Shown: positions 18,261 to 27,960 of the stretch, piece by piece
How positions within the stretch are numbered: the first letter of the stretch is position 1
Layout of the letters: each line of letters opens with the position of its first letter
NCBI GenBank assembly: GCA_037178625.1
Contig: CM074128.1
Coordinates: 1,550,001-1,614,000, forward strand
DNA from: Skeletonema tropicum
Taxonomy: Eukaryota; Bacillariophyta; Thalassiosirophyceae; Thalassiosirales; Thalassiosiraceae
Direction: 5' to 3'
Length of the DNA stretch: 64,000 nucleotides
The notes under the pieces: model-generated
Databases searched by the model: none
What the model was told of the DNA's origin: nothing
The model's input: only the letters and a program-made list of their open reading frames with translations
Translations under genes and position numbers: made by a program

Positions 18261-19376
18261 TTAGATACCAAGTTCTTCCTCCAATCTCTCAGGAAGATGA
18301 CACTTGTAGCATTCTTCAATCACATCTGGACAAACAGCAGCACACCTGCTCGATGTTCTTCTCCCCCCGCAATTACCAAATATAACGACCGCAGAGTATC
18401 TTTCTTTTGGATTGGTGGATGTATCAATATTAGAAGTGTCTTCATTCTTTTCAAATGTATTTATTGCCGCATTCATAGCCACGTCCAGTGCCCGTCTCCA
18501 TCCACTTGACTTGGATGCATGCTTCGTCAAATCTTCCTCTAACGAAGACGATAATGCAGTAATTCGTTCTGCACCTCGTCCTATGGCTGCCATTGTTCCA
18601 TGTCGATGTCTCCATCCACCGCTAGGATCAATAGTATAAATATCTAATATTTGACTCCGAGATAATGCAGATTGCCCAATCACCAGTAACTGTACTCCCC
18701 ATGGTCGACCTCCATCTGACATGGCTGCATCAATCATCATAGAAGAAACGTCTTCTCGAACGAGTCGATGTGGGTCGACACTCTTTCCACTTGCGAGAGA
18801 TGAAGACGCTGGAGCATCGTAGATAGATATACGTGACAACACCCTCCCTGCCGCAACGTTGATGAGATGTTCTGCATCACTTGCGAAGCCCGTTGCCGCC
18901 ATGATGAGACCTGAGTCTGCATGTAGGACTCGTAGGTTGTTGTTTCGATTGGGTCGGTCAACTGGCCCATTTGGAAGAAACGCCAGCCCATCAGGATTGT
19001 AATTGTGATTTTTGCTGTTATCATCATCATTACCTGAGCCAAAGATGGATGCAACAGTGAGATTTCTCCCAGCACCAACTCGATTATTACTCTCAGAAGA
19101 GTCATTTGGTGAGCGAAATAAAAGTACGACAGATTCTTCCTTATCATCATCATGATTTTTAGCCATTGAATCCAGTGAAATATCTTTGCAAGCCACGACC
19201 CCATCAGTCTTTGCTCCAAAGGAACTTCTTACAGCAATTACCGTCCCACCGGCAACAGATGCTGCTAGAGATGGGCCTAGCTCACGTACTGGTGAGAAGG
19301 ATGCACCATTTTTTGACGCCGCACCACAGGCGGCTACAGCAAAGAGGCAGCACAACTTCTTCATCATCATCTTCAT
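18261..19376 (-). CDS. proteasome alpha-type-like protein with signal peptide
   Basis: 371 aa, first ATG at 19376. Begins MKMMMKKLCCLFAVAACGA, a convincing signal peptide. The rest follows the proteasome alpha-subunit (Ntn-hydrolase) fold: ASVAGGTVIAVRSSFG, GLIMAATGFASDAEHLINVA (canonical G-L-x-ADAR-like helix), DGGRPWGVQLLVIGQ (GGxRPFG), YTIDPSGGW (TDPSG) and AAIGRGAE. A low-complexity insertion of about 75 residues rich in Asp and Asn separates the first two strands. Canonical 20S alpha subunits are nucleo-cytosolic and have no signal peptide, so this is a secretory-pathway paralog or scavenged fold. As an alpha type it lacks a catalytic N-terminal Thr. Divergent from the DNA methyltransferase gene. 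Confidence 0.7.
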   Translation of the reverse strand: MKMMMKKLCCLFAVAACGAASKNGASFSPVRELGPSLAASVAGGTVIAVRSSFGAKTDGVVACKDISLDSMAKNHDDDKEESVVLLFRSPNDSSESNNRVGAGRNLTVASIFGSGNDDDNSKNHNYNPDGLAFLPNGPVDRPNRNNNLRVLHADSGLIMAATGFASDAEHLINVAAGRVLSRISIYDAPASSSLASGKSVDPHRLVREDVSSMMIDAAMSDGGRPWGVQLLVIGQSALSRSQILDIYTIDPSGGWRHRHGTMAAIGRGAERITALSSSLEEDLTKHASKSSGWRRALDVAMNAAINTFEKNEDTSNIDTSTNPKERYSAVVIFGNCGGRRTSSRCAAVCPDVIEECYKCHLPERLEEELGI

Positions 19377-19773
19377 GACGGTAGACAAAATTTATGTCGA
19401 TTTTCCTCGATTTTGACTTTTATTGTGCTTTTTGCTCACAACATCATCGGTTTGACAATTTGACTCGACTTCGGTTGTCTCCGCGTAGAATCTACAACGT
19501 AGGAATAGTACTTACCTTACTTCGCCATATCCAAGCTTCAATTTTTCCCGGTTTTAGAGGATTTTAGACAAAAGAATGCATCGCTTTATTATTGGCTTGG
19601 CCTTGACTGCCTCTTGCATCTTTTGCCTCTGTTTGCTTGGCTTGGGAAATGGTGAGCGAGCATGCTGTTAGTAGGTACCCCTGAGAGAGATAGAATGTCT
19701 CTTTGGTTGACCTTGGGTTGACCAGAGTCCAATCAAACTAAGCGCCTTCGCATCATATTATGTCGCGGCAAAG
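19377..19773. other. divergent promoter region with small uORF
   Basis: 397 bp between the proteasome-like and DNA methyltransferase starts. TTTTATTGTGCTTTTTGC and GAGAGATAGA runs are seen, but no clear core promoter. A five-codon uORF, ATG TCG CGG CAA AGA TGA, occupies 19760-19777. Its stop overlaps the main ATG (ATGA at 19774). Confidence 0.4.
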
Positions 19774-21723
19774 ATGAACAATTTCTCTTCGACACAAACT
19801 TACGCAAAAAGTGTCACCGATGACTGCCCGGATTCAAGCAGATCATCATTCTTTGAAAGCGAGAGCAACGAGGACTGGGAAGCAACCGATAAGGCTTTCA
19901 AAGATCATAATTTTAGCTTGAGTCAAGCTACAGTTAATGACGAGTATGCGTTGCATGAAGAAGAAGACGCCGCGGGCGAATGTGAAGACACTAAAAGTTC
20001 ATCTGAATACATCTTTGATAACCCAATGCTCGAGAATGAGCTAAGCAAGCAATGGGACTCAATGGCCAATTATGCAAATTCTCGTTCTCCGCAAAAAGAA
20101 GCATTTGCTAGCATTAGCACAAAAAATAATAATGATCAAAATGAAGCGGATTCAAAACCAGCAGCCAATGCTACACCAACGAAGAAAAGGACTGGCACTT
20201 TATTTGACTTTGTCACAAAAAATCAGAACAAAAGCAATAAGCGCTCCAGGCTTTCATATGGTATTGGAACAAAAAATCCTGATGGATCTGTCTACATAGA
20301 AGGGACGGTTGGGAAGGCCGGTCGGTTGTTCAAGCCCGGTGAAACCTTCCTATCATACAACAAAGTTCACGATGGAATGGCATTTACTTTGGGTAATATT
20401 GATGGCGTTGGTGGGAAATGGAAAGCCGAATGCACTGCTATTTGGATGAGAGCAGAGAAGACGTTCATATACAAGGCTGCAGACCAAATAAAACGAAAGT
20501 GGGTCCTGGTCAAGAAACATCGAAGTCTACCTCAACCAGCCTCTGACGGAAAAATCACAATCACATTAGCAGAGCTGTCTCACCAGTTGAGAGCAGGAGA
20601 CGTTGACGCACCTAATTTCGAGAAGCCACCTCTCTGCTACGAGGAAGAAGATAATTACACATGCTCATATTACTACGAACGAGGAGAGCAGGTATTGTGG
20701 AAACCACAAGACCCGGTTCCCAAAGCTCCAATCGCAATGGATCTATTCGCAGGTGCTGGAGGCACTTCTCTAGGAATGCAACAAGCAGGATGGAACGTCA
20801 AATACAAGCTAGAGTGGAATAAAAAGGCATGCATGACACTGAGAAGTAACTTCCCGAAGGATGCTACAATTTTTCAAGATGACATTGAAATGTTTCTGCA
20901 GGATTTCAAGTCTTGTAAAGAGAAAAAGATCAGCATCCATCCTACTACTTCTGAAGTTCTTTACACTCACGGTAGCCCACCTTGTCAGGGAGTTTCATCT
21001 GCAAATACGTCTGGTGGCGCTTGTGACAACCAGAACAACAAATGTACCTTGAGATTTTTGGATGCGATCATTCATTTTCAGTCTAAGTTTGTATCGATGG
21101 AGAATGTGCCTGGTTTGCTTCAAGAAAAAGGTTTACACGTATTGACGAAAGTTATGGCTGGGTTGCTAGCCAATGATTATCAAATACAACTCTGCCTATT
21201 GGAATCTAGCAATTATGGAGACGCACAGGCCAGAAAGAGGGTCATATTGCTTGGATCAAAGAAGGGTTGGAAACTTCCATCAATTCCTAAGGCAACTCAT
21301 GGACATGGGGAAGGAATGCTCCCGAAGAGAACTGCAAAGGATGCCATTGGTAGTTTGGAGCAAGTTGAACCAACCGAAAGTGGTTGTGTAAATCTCGACG
21401 GGAATGAAGTGTGGGACCATTATAAGGCTGGTACTCAACTTGGAAGGGGGCATGACAACGCATACCAGTTAGATCCGAATCAGCCTGCTAACACAATGAG
21501 AAAGGCCAATCAAGTCAAACATTACAGAAAAGATCTCAATCGATACATAACAGCGCGAGAAAGAGCTTTATTGCAGTCGTTCCCAAATACGTTCCGCTTC
21601 TTTGGAGAGCAAAGAGACGTGTTTAATCAAATTGGCAATGCAGTTCCGGTGAAAATGGCAGAAGCAATAGGCAAAAGTATAATGGATAGTTATCGCCTTG
21701 GGCGTAACAATGATCCACCATAA
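19774..21723 (+). CDS. C5-cytosine DNA methyltransferase with BAH-like domain
   Basis: Single-exon 649 aa. All key C5-MTase motifs are present in order: motif I MDLFAGAGGTSLG (about 323), motif IV GSPPCQG with the catalytic Cys (about 404), motif VI SMENVPG, motif VIII QARKRVILLG, then a target-recognition region, motif IX RERALLQSFP and motif X IGNAVPVKMAEAIG. Residues about 186-290 (GETFLSYNKVHDGMAFTLGNI, then AIWMRAEKTFIYKA) read like a BAH domain, as in DNMT1 and plant CMTs. The N-terminus is acidic and disordered and ends in a basic patch with TGTLFDFVTK, a weak PIP-like motif. Deposits or maintains 5-methylcytosine in nuclear DNA, likely on transposons. Which diatom DNMT subfamily it is cannot be settled without a tree. 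Converges with the TPR gene (49 bp). Confidence 0.9.
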   Translation: MNNFSSTQTYAKSVTDDCPDSSRSSFFESESNEDWEATDKAFKDHNFSLSQATVNDEYALHEEEDAAGECEDTKSSSEYIFDNPMLENELSKQWDSMANYANSRSPQKEAFASISTKNNNDQNEADSKPAANATPTKKRTGTLFDFVTKNQNKSNKRSRLSYGIGTKNPDGSVYIEGTVGKAGRLFKPGETFLSYNKVHDGMAFTLGNIDGVGGKWKAECTAIWMRAEKTFIYKAADQIKRKWVLVKKHRSLPQPASDGKITITLAELSHQLRAGDVDAPNFEKPPLCYEEEDNYTCSYYYERGEQVLWKPQDPVPKAPIAMDLFAGAGGTSLGMQQAGWNVKYKLEWNKKACMTLRSNFPKDATIFQDDIEMFLQDFKSCKEKKISIHPTTSEVLYTHGSPPCQGVSSANTSGGACDNQNNKCTLRFLDAIIHFQSKFVSMENVPGLLQEKGLHVLTKVMAGLLANDYQIQLCLLESSNYGDAQARKRVILLGSKKGWKLPSIPKATHGHGEGMLPKRTAKDAIGSLEQVEPTESGCVNLDGNEVWDHYKAGTQLGRGHDNAYQLDPNQPANTMRKANQVKHYRKDLNRYITARERALLQSFPNTFRFFGEQRDVFNQIGNAVPVKMAEAIGKSIMDSYRLGRNNDPP

Positions 21724-21772
21724 GCTTACTACATGACGTTTATAAGAATATCTAATTTAAGAATAGTAAATG

Positions 21773-23425
21773 CTATATTGCATTGCGATCATCGATGTAG
21801 GCTGACACAATTTTTTCGATGGCACTCCTCTTTTTCATGCATTGAACTACTCGTCTCACACAGCCATCTTCTCTGTTGGCTCCGTTACATTTGGACAAGA
21901 TCAAAGATTTGTGATACCATCCAAATGCTTCCTCATGCATTCTTTGACTTTGGTAAAGCTTTCCTCGACGGTAGAACACATTTGCAGCTCCATCATTGAT
22001 TCTTCTTATTGATTGCTCACATATTGCAGCTTTTTCTCCGTCTCTTGCTTGTGATTGATCATATTTTGCAGCTAATCTCATCACTTTAAAAAGAGAAAGA
22101 GCCTCCTCGTAGGCACGATCTGCTTCGTTGAAGTGACCCAATAGCGTCCGCAAAGTCCCCAGCAGTGCAAGAGATGTCGCAAGGTCGTACTCCTGGTCAA
22201 TCTTTCGAAGAATGGCAACTGCCATTTCAACATTCCGAATAGCTTGTAGCAGCAACGAGAAATCAGTATCTCCGTCACAGTCGGCGAAACCGTATAAACC
22301 ACAGTCGGCGAGAACTCTTCCTCTAAGAAGAAGCGTCTGCGCAATACAGGGATGCAAGGGATATTGTGCAATCACTGCTGCCGATGAACTGGATAGGGCT
22401 GGGTGTGGTGGTGATTGAGATTGTTTCTGCGTTTTTGCACTTGCGCCGCTATCACTTGTTGATGTTTTCATACTTTGCACTACGCCGAGCATGCTTCTTC
22501 CAACACCAGTGACAAACGTACTTCGTAAATCTAATGCGGTCATGTCATTATTGCTAGTGTCATCTTTTGCTCTTGCAGAAGTCGACGGTTGCACTGACTG
22601 TGGGCTTCGCTTTGGGCTCGTTGTCGATGCATCAGATTTCCCTAACGCTTGCTTTTGAAACGCCAAGCACTTCGTCGTTGTATCCAACGCTTCATTATAT
22701 TTCCCTAAGCAATACTGAAATCTTGCTGTTTGATACAGAGCAAATCCAGGATACACCTCTTCAGATTCTCCTACACAAGGCTTGGTTCTTTTGCGTGCTG
22801 TGGTAGTATTGTTTACTGTAGTTTGGTTGCGCTTGCTTGGAAATTCCTCCAGTAGTGTCTTATTTGCCTTCGGAGGGAAGTCCTCTAAAAGCTTTTCTTT
22901 TGTATTTCTATCAGAATGAGTATTCATGTGTTTTTGCTGATGTTGTTGATTATACTGAACTTTCGGTTCAGGATAAGAAGGTAAATCACATCTAACGTTC
23001 CTGACATTTGTTCCATCTTCTACACGTGGTGCAAGTTGTTTTGTTCTTTCATTAGACGCCATAGTGGGGCCGTTTGTTGTGTTCATATCTCCCTCAGAAT
23101 GCGATGTACGAAGCATAATCATAGGTGATGCAGGTGCTGTCAGAACTGACACAGGTGATACGGAAGGCTTATTAGTTTGTCCGGGATCGGTTGGCATCAG
23201 TTGATGTGGTGGGAATGTAGTGGTTGATGCTGCCCATCCAGAAGAAAACCAAGCGAGCGGACCCGTCGAAGGGACGGATTGAGGTTGAGAGTGCCAAGAA
23301 TCATTCTCTGAGACATGTCGTTCATGATGAGGAGATGATTTTTTGGATGATGATGATGTTGAAGTTGTTTTGAAGGGATTGAAAGTCATTATGGTCACAT
23401 TGGCACGGTTGCCAAACACATCCAT
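21773..23425 (-). CDS. TPR-repeat protein
   Basis: 550 aa, ATG at 23425. The N-terminal 210 residues are disordered (Ser, Thr, Gln, Pro). From about 225 on there are tetratricopeptide-like helices: ALYQTARFQYCLGKYNEALDT, a Ser-rich linker, then ATSLALLGTLRTLLGHFNEADRAYEEALSLF and NVFYRRGKLYQSQRMHEEAFGWYHKSLIL, with the usual W/L-G-Y-A-P spacing of kinesin-light-chain-style TPRs. Probably a protein-interaction scaffold. Specific partners cannot be inferred. Divergent from the plastid DUF1275 gene. Confidence 0.6.
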   Translation of the reverse strand: MDVFGNRANVTIMTFNPFKTTSTSSSSKKSSPHHERHVSENDSWHSQPQSVPSTGPLAWFSSGWAASTTTFPPHQLMPTDPGQTNKPSVSPVSVLTAPASPMIMLRTSHSEGDMNTTNGPTMASNERTKQLAPRVEDGTNVRNVRCDLPSYPEPKVQYNQQHQQKHMNTHSDRNTKEKLLEDFPPKANKTLLEEFPSKRNQTTVNNTTTARKRTKPCVGESEEVYPGFALYQTARFQYCLGKYNEALDTTTKCLAFQKQALGKSDASTTSPKRSPQSVQPSTSARAKDDTSNNDMTALDLRSTFVTGVGRSMLGVVQSMKTSTSDSGASAKTQKQSQSPPHPALSSSSAAVIAQYPLHPCIAQTLLLRGRVLADCGLYGFADCDGDTDFSLLLQAIRNVEMAVAILRKIDQEYDLATSLALLGTLRTLLGHFNEADRAYEEALSLFKVMRLAAKYDQSQARDGEKAAICEQSIRRINDGAANVFYRRGKLYQSQRMHEEAFGWYHKSLILSKCNGANREDGCVRRVVQCMKKRSAIEKIVSAYIDDRNAI

Positions 23426-23953
23426 CTTTTCTCACTTTATCTATAGGGCGAGGGCGTCAATGATGGAGATAAGCGGTGCACTTCTGATGACAAACAGCCA
23501 TTCAACCGAAGCACAGCAGGTTTACGTGATGATTATGACGTTGTGTCACCAGCCAACGCCATGACTTTTATTGTTCTTTGGGAGTGGACATGAAGTGAGA
23601 GAGTAGATGGAGCACGAATGAGAACTGGTGAGAAGCATGCGAGCGATGCGAAGTCCGCCACGCACGCACTGTGGGCGCGCGATTCGGCGAGTTTGTGGGC
23701 AAGAGGGCGAGGCGGGGGAATCTAAAGCGGGGAGCGGGGAGACGCCCTTTCTGTCCTTTGTCCGATTTTAGTCAACAGTATTCCGCCAGTCACGCATGCA
23801 AACGCGCCATCAATAATTGGCTTGGCTCACGTGTAATACAACCTCCATGCCAAGTGCCAAGTGCAACGCCCCCAGTTGACAGCAGTCATTGAAGAGATAG
23901 CCTCTGCAGTTGTAATACAGTCTACTACCCCTCAACAACCACTCAGCTCTACG
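23426..23953. other. divergent promoter region, G/C-rich
   Basis: 528 bp without a gene. A G-rich island (23680-23745, with GGGCGAGGCGGGGG and GCGGGGAGCGGGGAG) stands out against the A/T-richer surroundings and resembles a GC-box promoter shared by the TPR and DUF1275 genes. GGCTTGGCTCACGTG (23820-23831) contains an E-box/G-box CACGTG. Confidence 0.4.
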
Positions 23954-24907
23954 ATGAAGTCAGCACTACCATATCTCTTCTTGGCATCTGCAGCTGTTGC
24001 CTTTTCACCAACCAGCTTACCACCACAACGCTCCATCAGTACAAACCACGTACGTGTCGTATCGACTTCACCAAGTTTCAAACAACTAAAAAGAAGTATC
24101 AACAATGTCAACTCCATCTCGACATTACCATCAAAGACAACTGCATTGAGTGCCACAGCTACATCTGCAAGACAATTCAACGCGAAAAAACGTGTGGCCA
24201 CTTTCATGGCATTTATGACAGGATGGGCCGACTTTCTACTATTCACAAAGTACAAGTTCTTCGCTACGATGATGACAGGAAATAGCATGTGGATGATGAG
24301 TGCCATCGTGGATTCTCGCTTTCGTGATGTGGGTTTCTATGCGTCGGTGATTGCATCTTACATATTCGGCGTTGGACTATTTCGCAGGGCAGAGCTGTCG
24401 TACAAGGATAAGGCACTTTCTGGACTGTTTGCACCCGTTGTTACCGCTTGCTTTCTGTTGAGTGACTATTTAACAATGCTTAATCCGGCATGTCGATGGA
24501 TTCCAGCCTTGATGCTTGCATTTTCTTGGGGTATTATCAATTCTGTCGGCAGTGAGGTTACGGGCACTTTGATCTTTGTCGTCACAGGTGCAATGACCAG
24601 ATTTTCCAATATGATCGTGGATCGAATCAGCCGTACAGCAGGACGTAAGAAGATCTCAAAAGAAGCACTCATGATGTCTCTATCTGTCATTGGAGGATTT
24701 TGGCTCGGTGCAGGATGGAGTGTGTGGCTTCATAAAAATGTGCCACAGCTGACAAAGTATGGTGTGTTTAGTATCATTGGAGGAATCTACGGCAGCCTAT
24801 TTCTGTACCTTGACAGAGAGCAACTCGGGGCTTGGTGGTCACGCAAGAATGGAAAATTGTGCGAAATTGATGGAGATGAAGTGAATTGTGCTGAACCAGA
24901 ACATTAA
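23954..24907 (+). CDS. plastid-targeted DUF1275 (YoaK-like) membrane protein
   Basis: 317 aa from ATG 23954. The presequence MKSALPYLFLASAAVAF-SPTS is a signal peptide ending in an A-F motif, followed by about 60 Ser/Thr/Arg-rich residues: the bipartite signal of diatom plastid proteins. The mature part has six hydrophobic spans and the DUF1275 hallmarks TGWADFLLF and MMTGNSMWM near the start (family: D-A-x-x-F then N-x-T-G-N) and TGTLIFVVTGAMTRFSN later. DUF1275/YoaK proteins are bacterial-type membrane proteins of unknown substrate. The plastid location is predicted from the presequence and the eukaryotic copy is likely of bacterial or endosymbiotic origin. The C-terminus ends acidic (CEIDGDEVNCAEPE). 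Confidence 0.75.
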   Translation: MKSALPYLFLASAAVAFSPTSLPPQRSISTNHVRVVSTSPSFKQLKRSINNVNSISTLPSKTTALSATATSARQFNAKKRVATFMAFMTGWADFLLFTKYKFFATMMTGNSMWMMSAIVDSRFRDVGFYASVIASYIFGVGLFRRAELSYKDKALSGLFAPVVTACFLLSDYLTMLNPACRWIPALMLAFSWGIINSVGSEVTGTLIFVVTGAMTRFSNMIVDRISRTAGRKKISKEALMMSLSVIGGFWLGAGWSVWLHKNVPQLTKYGVFSIIGGIYGSLFLYLDREQLGAWWSRKNGKLCEIDGDEVNCAEPEH

Positions 24908-25023
24908 TTACTCCATAAATATTGTTTGAAAAATGAATTGAATTAGTAAATATATTTATGATAGTGGAACGATTCCACCAAAGATGCAACCCCTAGTAAT
25001 GACACTGCAGCACAGCATGTAGA

Positions 25024-27185
25024 TCACCAAACGTTACCGCCGTATACCCCTTTGATTTTACCCGACCACTGATCATTTGCCTTGCTACTTCTCGGCTCCA
25101 AACGATGACGCTCTTCACCTTCGTTGGAAGCAAAGAATGGTTTAGCTGAAGGATCAAGGGATGACCCAGTACTAACAGGTAGTGACACATTGGTGTCTTC
25201 TACCTCGTCGTCATCTTCATCATCATCGAGAAGCTTAGACAGCAGAAGCTCATTTTCGTCGAGGTTGGATGGATAGCGATCCTGACAAATAGGAGTGAAT
25301 GCAGAAAACCCAGGTGGCGGCTTCACTACCTTCTTCATCTGTCCAGACACATTACCAACAACAGGAACCGTCGCAGCAGAATCGTTACCAAGATGACTGA
25401 ACCTACCATCCTGAGCAAGTTTTTGTTGCTTCTGAAGGACCAATCGACGGATCTGGGCATTTTGAAAGTCACGCAACTGATTCGCAGCTTCGTTCCTCTG
25501 CTCCACGGTCGGCACTGCAAATGCACTCTTCCCTGGCAGATGTTGTGAGTACACACCACTTCTAACGATTGAAGAAGAAAAAGCAGCATGGCTTTCCAAA
25601 GTGTCATTCTCGGGGATATTGGTTGGGCTTGGGGTGCTAGGTTTGATGGACGGTGACGAGGTCACAGAAGTTGTAGATGACAAAGATATGACCGAAGGGA
25701 CTCCGTCATTCATACTACTTGACCCAACTGAATCTTTTGAGACAACAAATTTGGTCTTGATATTTGGCTTGGCAAATCCACTCTGATCCTCGTGAATATC
25801 TGCGTACACCGAATCTGTTACTGGAACAACAGCCTCATCTACAGCACTTGAAGTCACGTCATCGAAATTACGTGCCGATCCAGGCGAAGAATCAAACGAT
25901 TTGTTCTTTGCTGCGTCTTTGTCGAGTATGCTTTTCTTGACAGATGCCCTTTGTTTTTGTTTTTGTTTTTGTTTTTGCTTTTTCTTTGATTTCTTCCCCT
26001 TCTTTTGTCGCGCCCTAGAAGACTTCGCTAGCTCCAGCTCTTTCTCATGCTGAATTAGCCATTCATCCGGAGCTTCAAAGTATCTCAATGATCTAAACCA
26101 ATCTGCAATCAATGGCCACCCTGAGCTCCACAGTGAATGAATTACATAAACTGCAGCTGTAGAAGCAATTACCTGTATGACAGCGTCTAAATTTGCAAAA
26201 GATGTCGACAAACGCAATGACTTGCCAAAGGCCCAGCCAAAGATTGATCTCCACAAGACGTCCCCTATAGAAGAGGAAACACTTCTCACTGCATCAAAAC
26301 TATGTGCACCATCCTGCTCTATATAGTGTTCAGATCTAAAGTCCTCACCCCTGCTGCATTTTTCTATACATTCTTCTAACACAGCAGAAAGATTATCAAC
26401 CAAATGATTCGCCCAGTCATAGAGCGATATATCCTCAGACACATTTGTACTATCCCAGCCAGCAATCCAGCGCAAAGCTGCATCCCATTCTGAGTTGACT
26501 CTATTCATACGACAACTACCAAAGGTGCTAGTGGATTGAGACCATACCGCTGTTGCAGCCGCGGCTGCAGCAATTTGGACGGTATCATCACTTCGAACTC
26601 GTCTCTTCCTCTTTTGCTGCTGCGAAGGTTCAAGTTTTGGTTTGTCTACATAGGCAATGGCAGGTGTGTGGGTTCTACCCAGGCGGTCAGTAGATCTTGG
26701 GAAGTTCCAGTATGGCTCATCATCGTAACCAGTTAGAACTTTGATCAAAGTGGGCAATCTCCGAGGACGGACCTGTGGTGACGACTTTGACGCCAGAGGA
26801 GTACTGGACATGACACTTGGTCGAAACGAGGCGGATTGCTCCTCAGCAAGCTTCCGACGTAGGAACAATGTGTCTATAGTGGAAGATATTGAGCCGGAAG
26901 CTGTTGAAGATGATGGTGGGTATGGATTCTTCATGGCTGCGGATTGGATATGGAGGTCATTGCATGTTGAGCGGCAATGTAAAAGTAGGTCTTGGCTTGA
27001 GGTCTCTGAAAGGTTATAGTTAGACATGAGATGGAGCAAGGAAGGGTTAGCACCACTCTCTGGATAAATGTAAAAGTAATCGAAGATGAATCCTTTATGC
27101 GTGGACACTGATTCAGAGAGCCCACCATCGATCGCCGCAGACACCACATTATTTGATTAGTGGATAACAATTTACCAGGTTCCAT
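25024..27185 (-). CDS. hypothetical protein with one membrane segment and coiled/basic region
   Basis: Proposed exon 1, 27185-27176 (ATG GAA CCT G), intron 27175-27006 (170 nt, GTAAAT...CTAAC...CTTTCAG, phase 1) and exon 2, 27005-25024, giving about 663 aa. An alternative is an unspliced start at the in-frame ATG near 27028. Features: disordered Ser-rich ends; poly-Ala stretch AAAAAATAVW; one hydrophobic span (VIQVIASTAAVYVIHSLW) next to Trp-rich WPLIADWF; then a very basic coil (KKGKKSKKKQKQKQKQKQ) encoded by a (TTTTTG)n-type microsatellite at 25950-25978; later a glutamine-rich helix (NAQIRRLVLQKQQKLAQ) and an acidic LLDDDEDDDEVED run. Not recognised. Perhaps a membrane-tethered adaptor. 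Confidence 0.5.
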
Positions 27186-27269
27186 GACTGGTGCATGTAG
27201 CAGGCGGCAGCGACAGCCCACCAGCCGCCGTCTCGCTAACCAACAGCACTGACGCCCGACAAGCCCCTT

Positions 27270-27518
27270 TCAAGGACAAGGGATTATCCAACCAACGCCA
27301 ATGCCGACCAAGGTCCACAGACCGATGAGTATGCTGGCCCCACCATTAAACATGACAGACAGAACAAAAATGCCGCGATGCTTCGCAGACTCACCCTCAT
27401 CGTCTACTTTGAACGCCACGAAAAATAGGAGGACCAATATCAGCGCCATTACAGAGGGAGAAAATATAGATGCATCAGAATCTCGCCGCTTCAGCGGCTC
27501 TTTGCGGCGGCTTGCCAT
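27270..27518 (-). CDS. small two-TM membrane protein
   Basis: 82 aa, start ATG at 27518 in a favourable ACCATGG context. A basic N-terminus (MASRRKEPLKRRDSD) is followed by two hydrophobic segments (VMALILVLLFFVAF, and GIFVLSVMFNGGASILIGLW through GVGW) joined by a charged loop. It looks like a small ER or other endomembrane protein. Family not recognised. It lies 85 bp upstream of the preceding minus-strand gene in the same orientation. Confidence 0.5.
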   Translation of the reverse strand: MASRRKEPLKRRDSDASIFSPSVMALILVLLFFVAFKVDDEGESAKHRGIFVLSVMFNGGASILIGLWTLVGIGVGWIIPCP

Positions 27519-27960
27519 GGTTCACCCTCTGTTACCGTAGTTCGGTAGGTTTGGGAGGCTTTTGGGAGGTTTCAGTTTTGCAGGTTTTTGCGCGCGCGGC
27601 TCACGGCTCGCTCCGCTTCTTGGTTTTGGAGCACCTGGCCAAGTGGCTCTTTTTCGAGACCTTGCGATCGTCTGATGACGATGATCTACCGAAGCCCATG
27701 TATCCTATGACGATGATCTACCAGATGCAATGTGATGTCATGTCAACTGACGACATGACGGGACCATCTTTTTTTGCTTTTGAGCCCTTCTCATCTCACA
27801 GCCAATCTAGCTGGGGCGCCAAAAATGAATGAAGCCCTGCAAACCAGCAAAAGCAATCCACCAGCATCCACCCAACATCTGTCAAGCCTGTTTATTATGC
27901 AAGCACCAGACTGGATTGTTCGTTGGTCGACAGCTTATCTTGTAGCATTAAAGTGAAGCA
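27519..27960. other. divergent promoter region
   Basis: 442 bp between the small membrane protein and RRP7 starts. A perfect 16-bp direct repeat ATGACGATGATCTACC occurs at 27675-27690 and 27707-27722 (32 bp apart). GCGCGCGGCTCACGGCTCGC (27591-27610) is a G/C-rich patch. No gene seen. Confidence 0.4.

Noticed and set aside
25950..25978. Regulatory microsatellite
   Set aside because: The (TTTTTG)n run is in frame within coding sequence and encodes alternating Lys-Gln. Treated as part of the protein.
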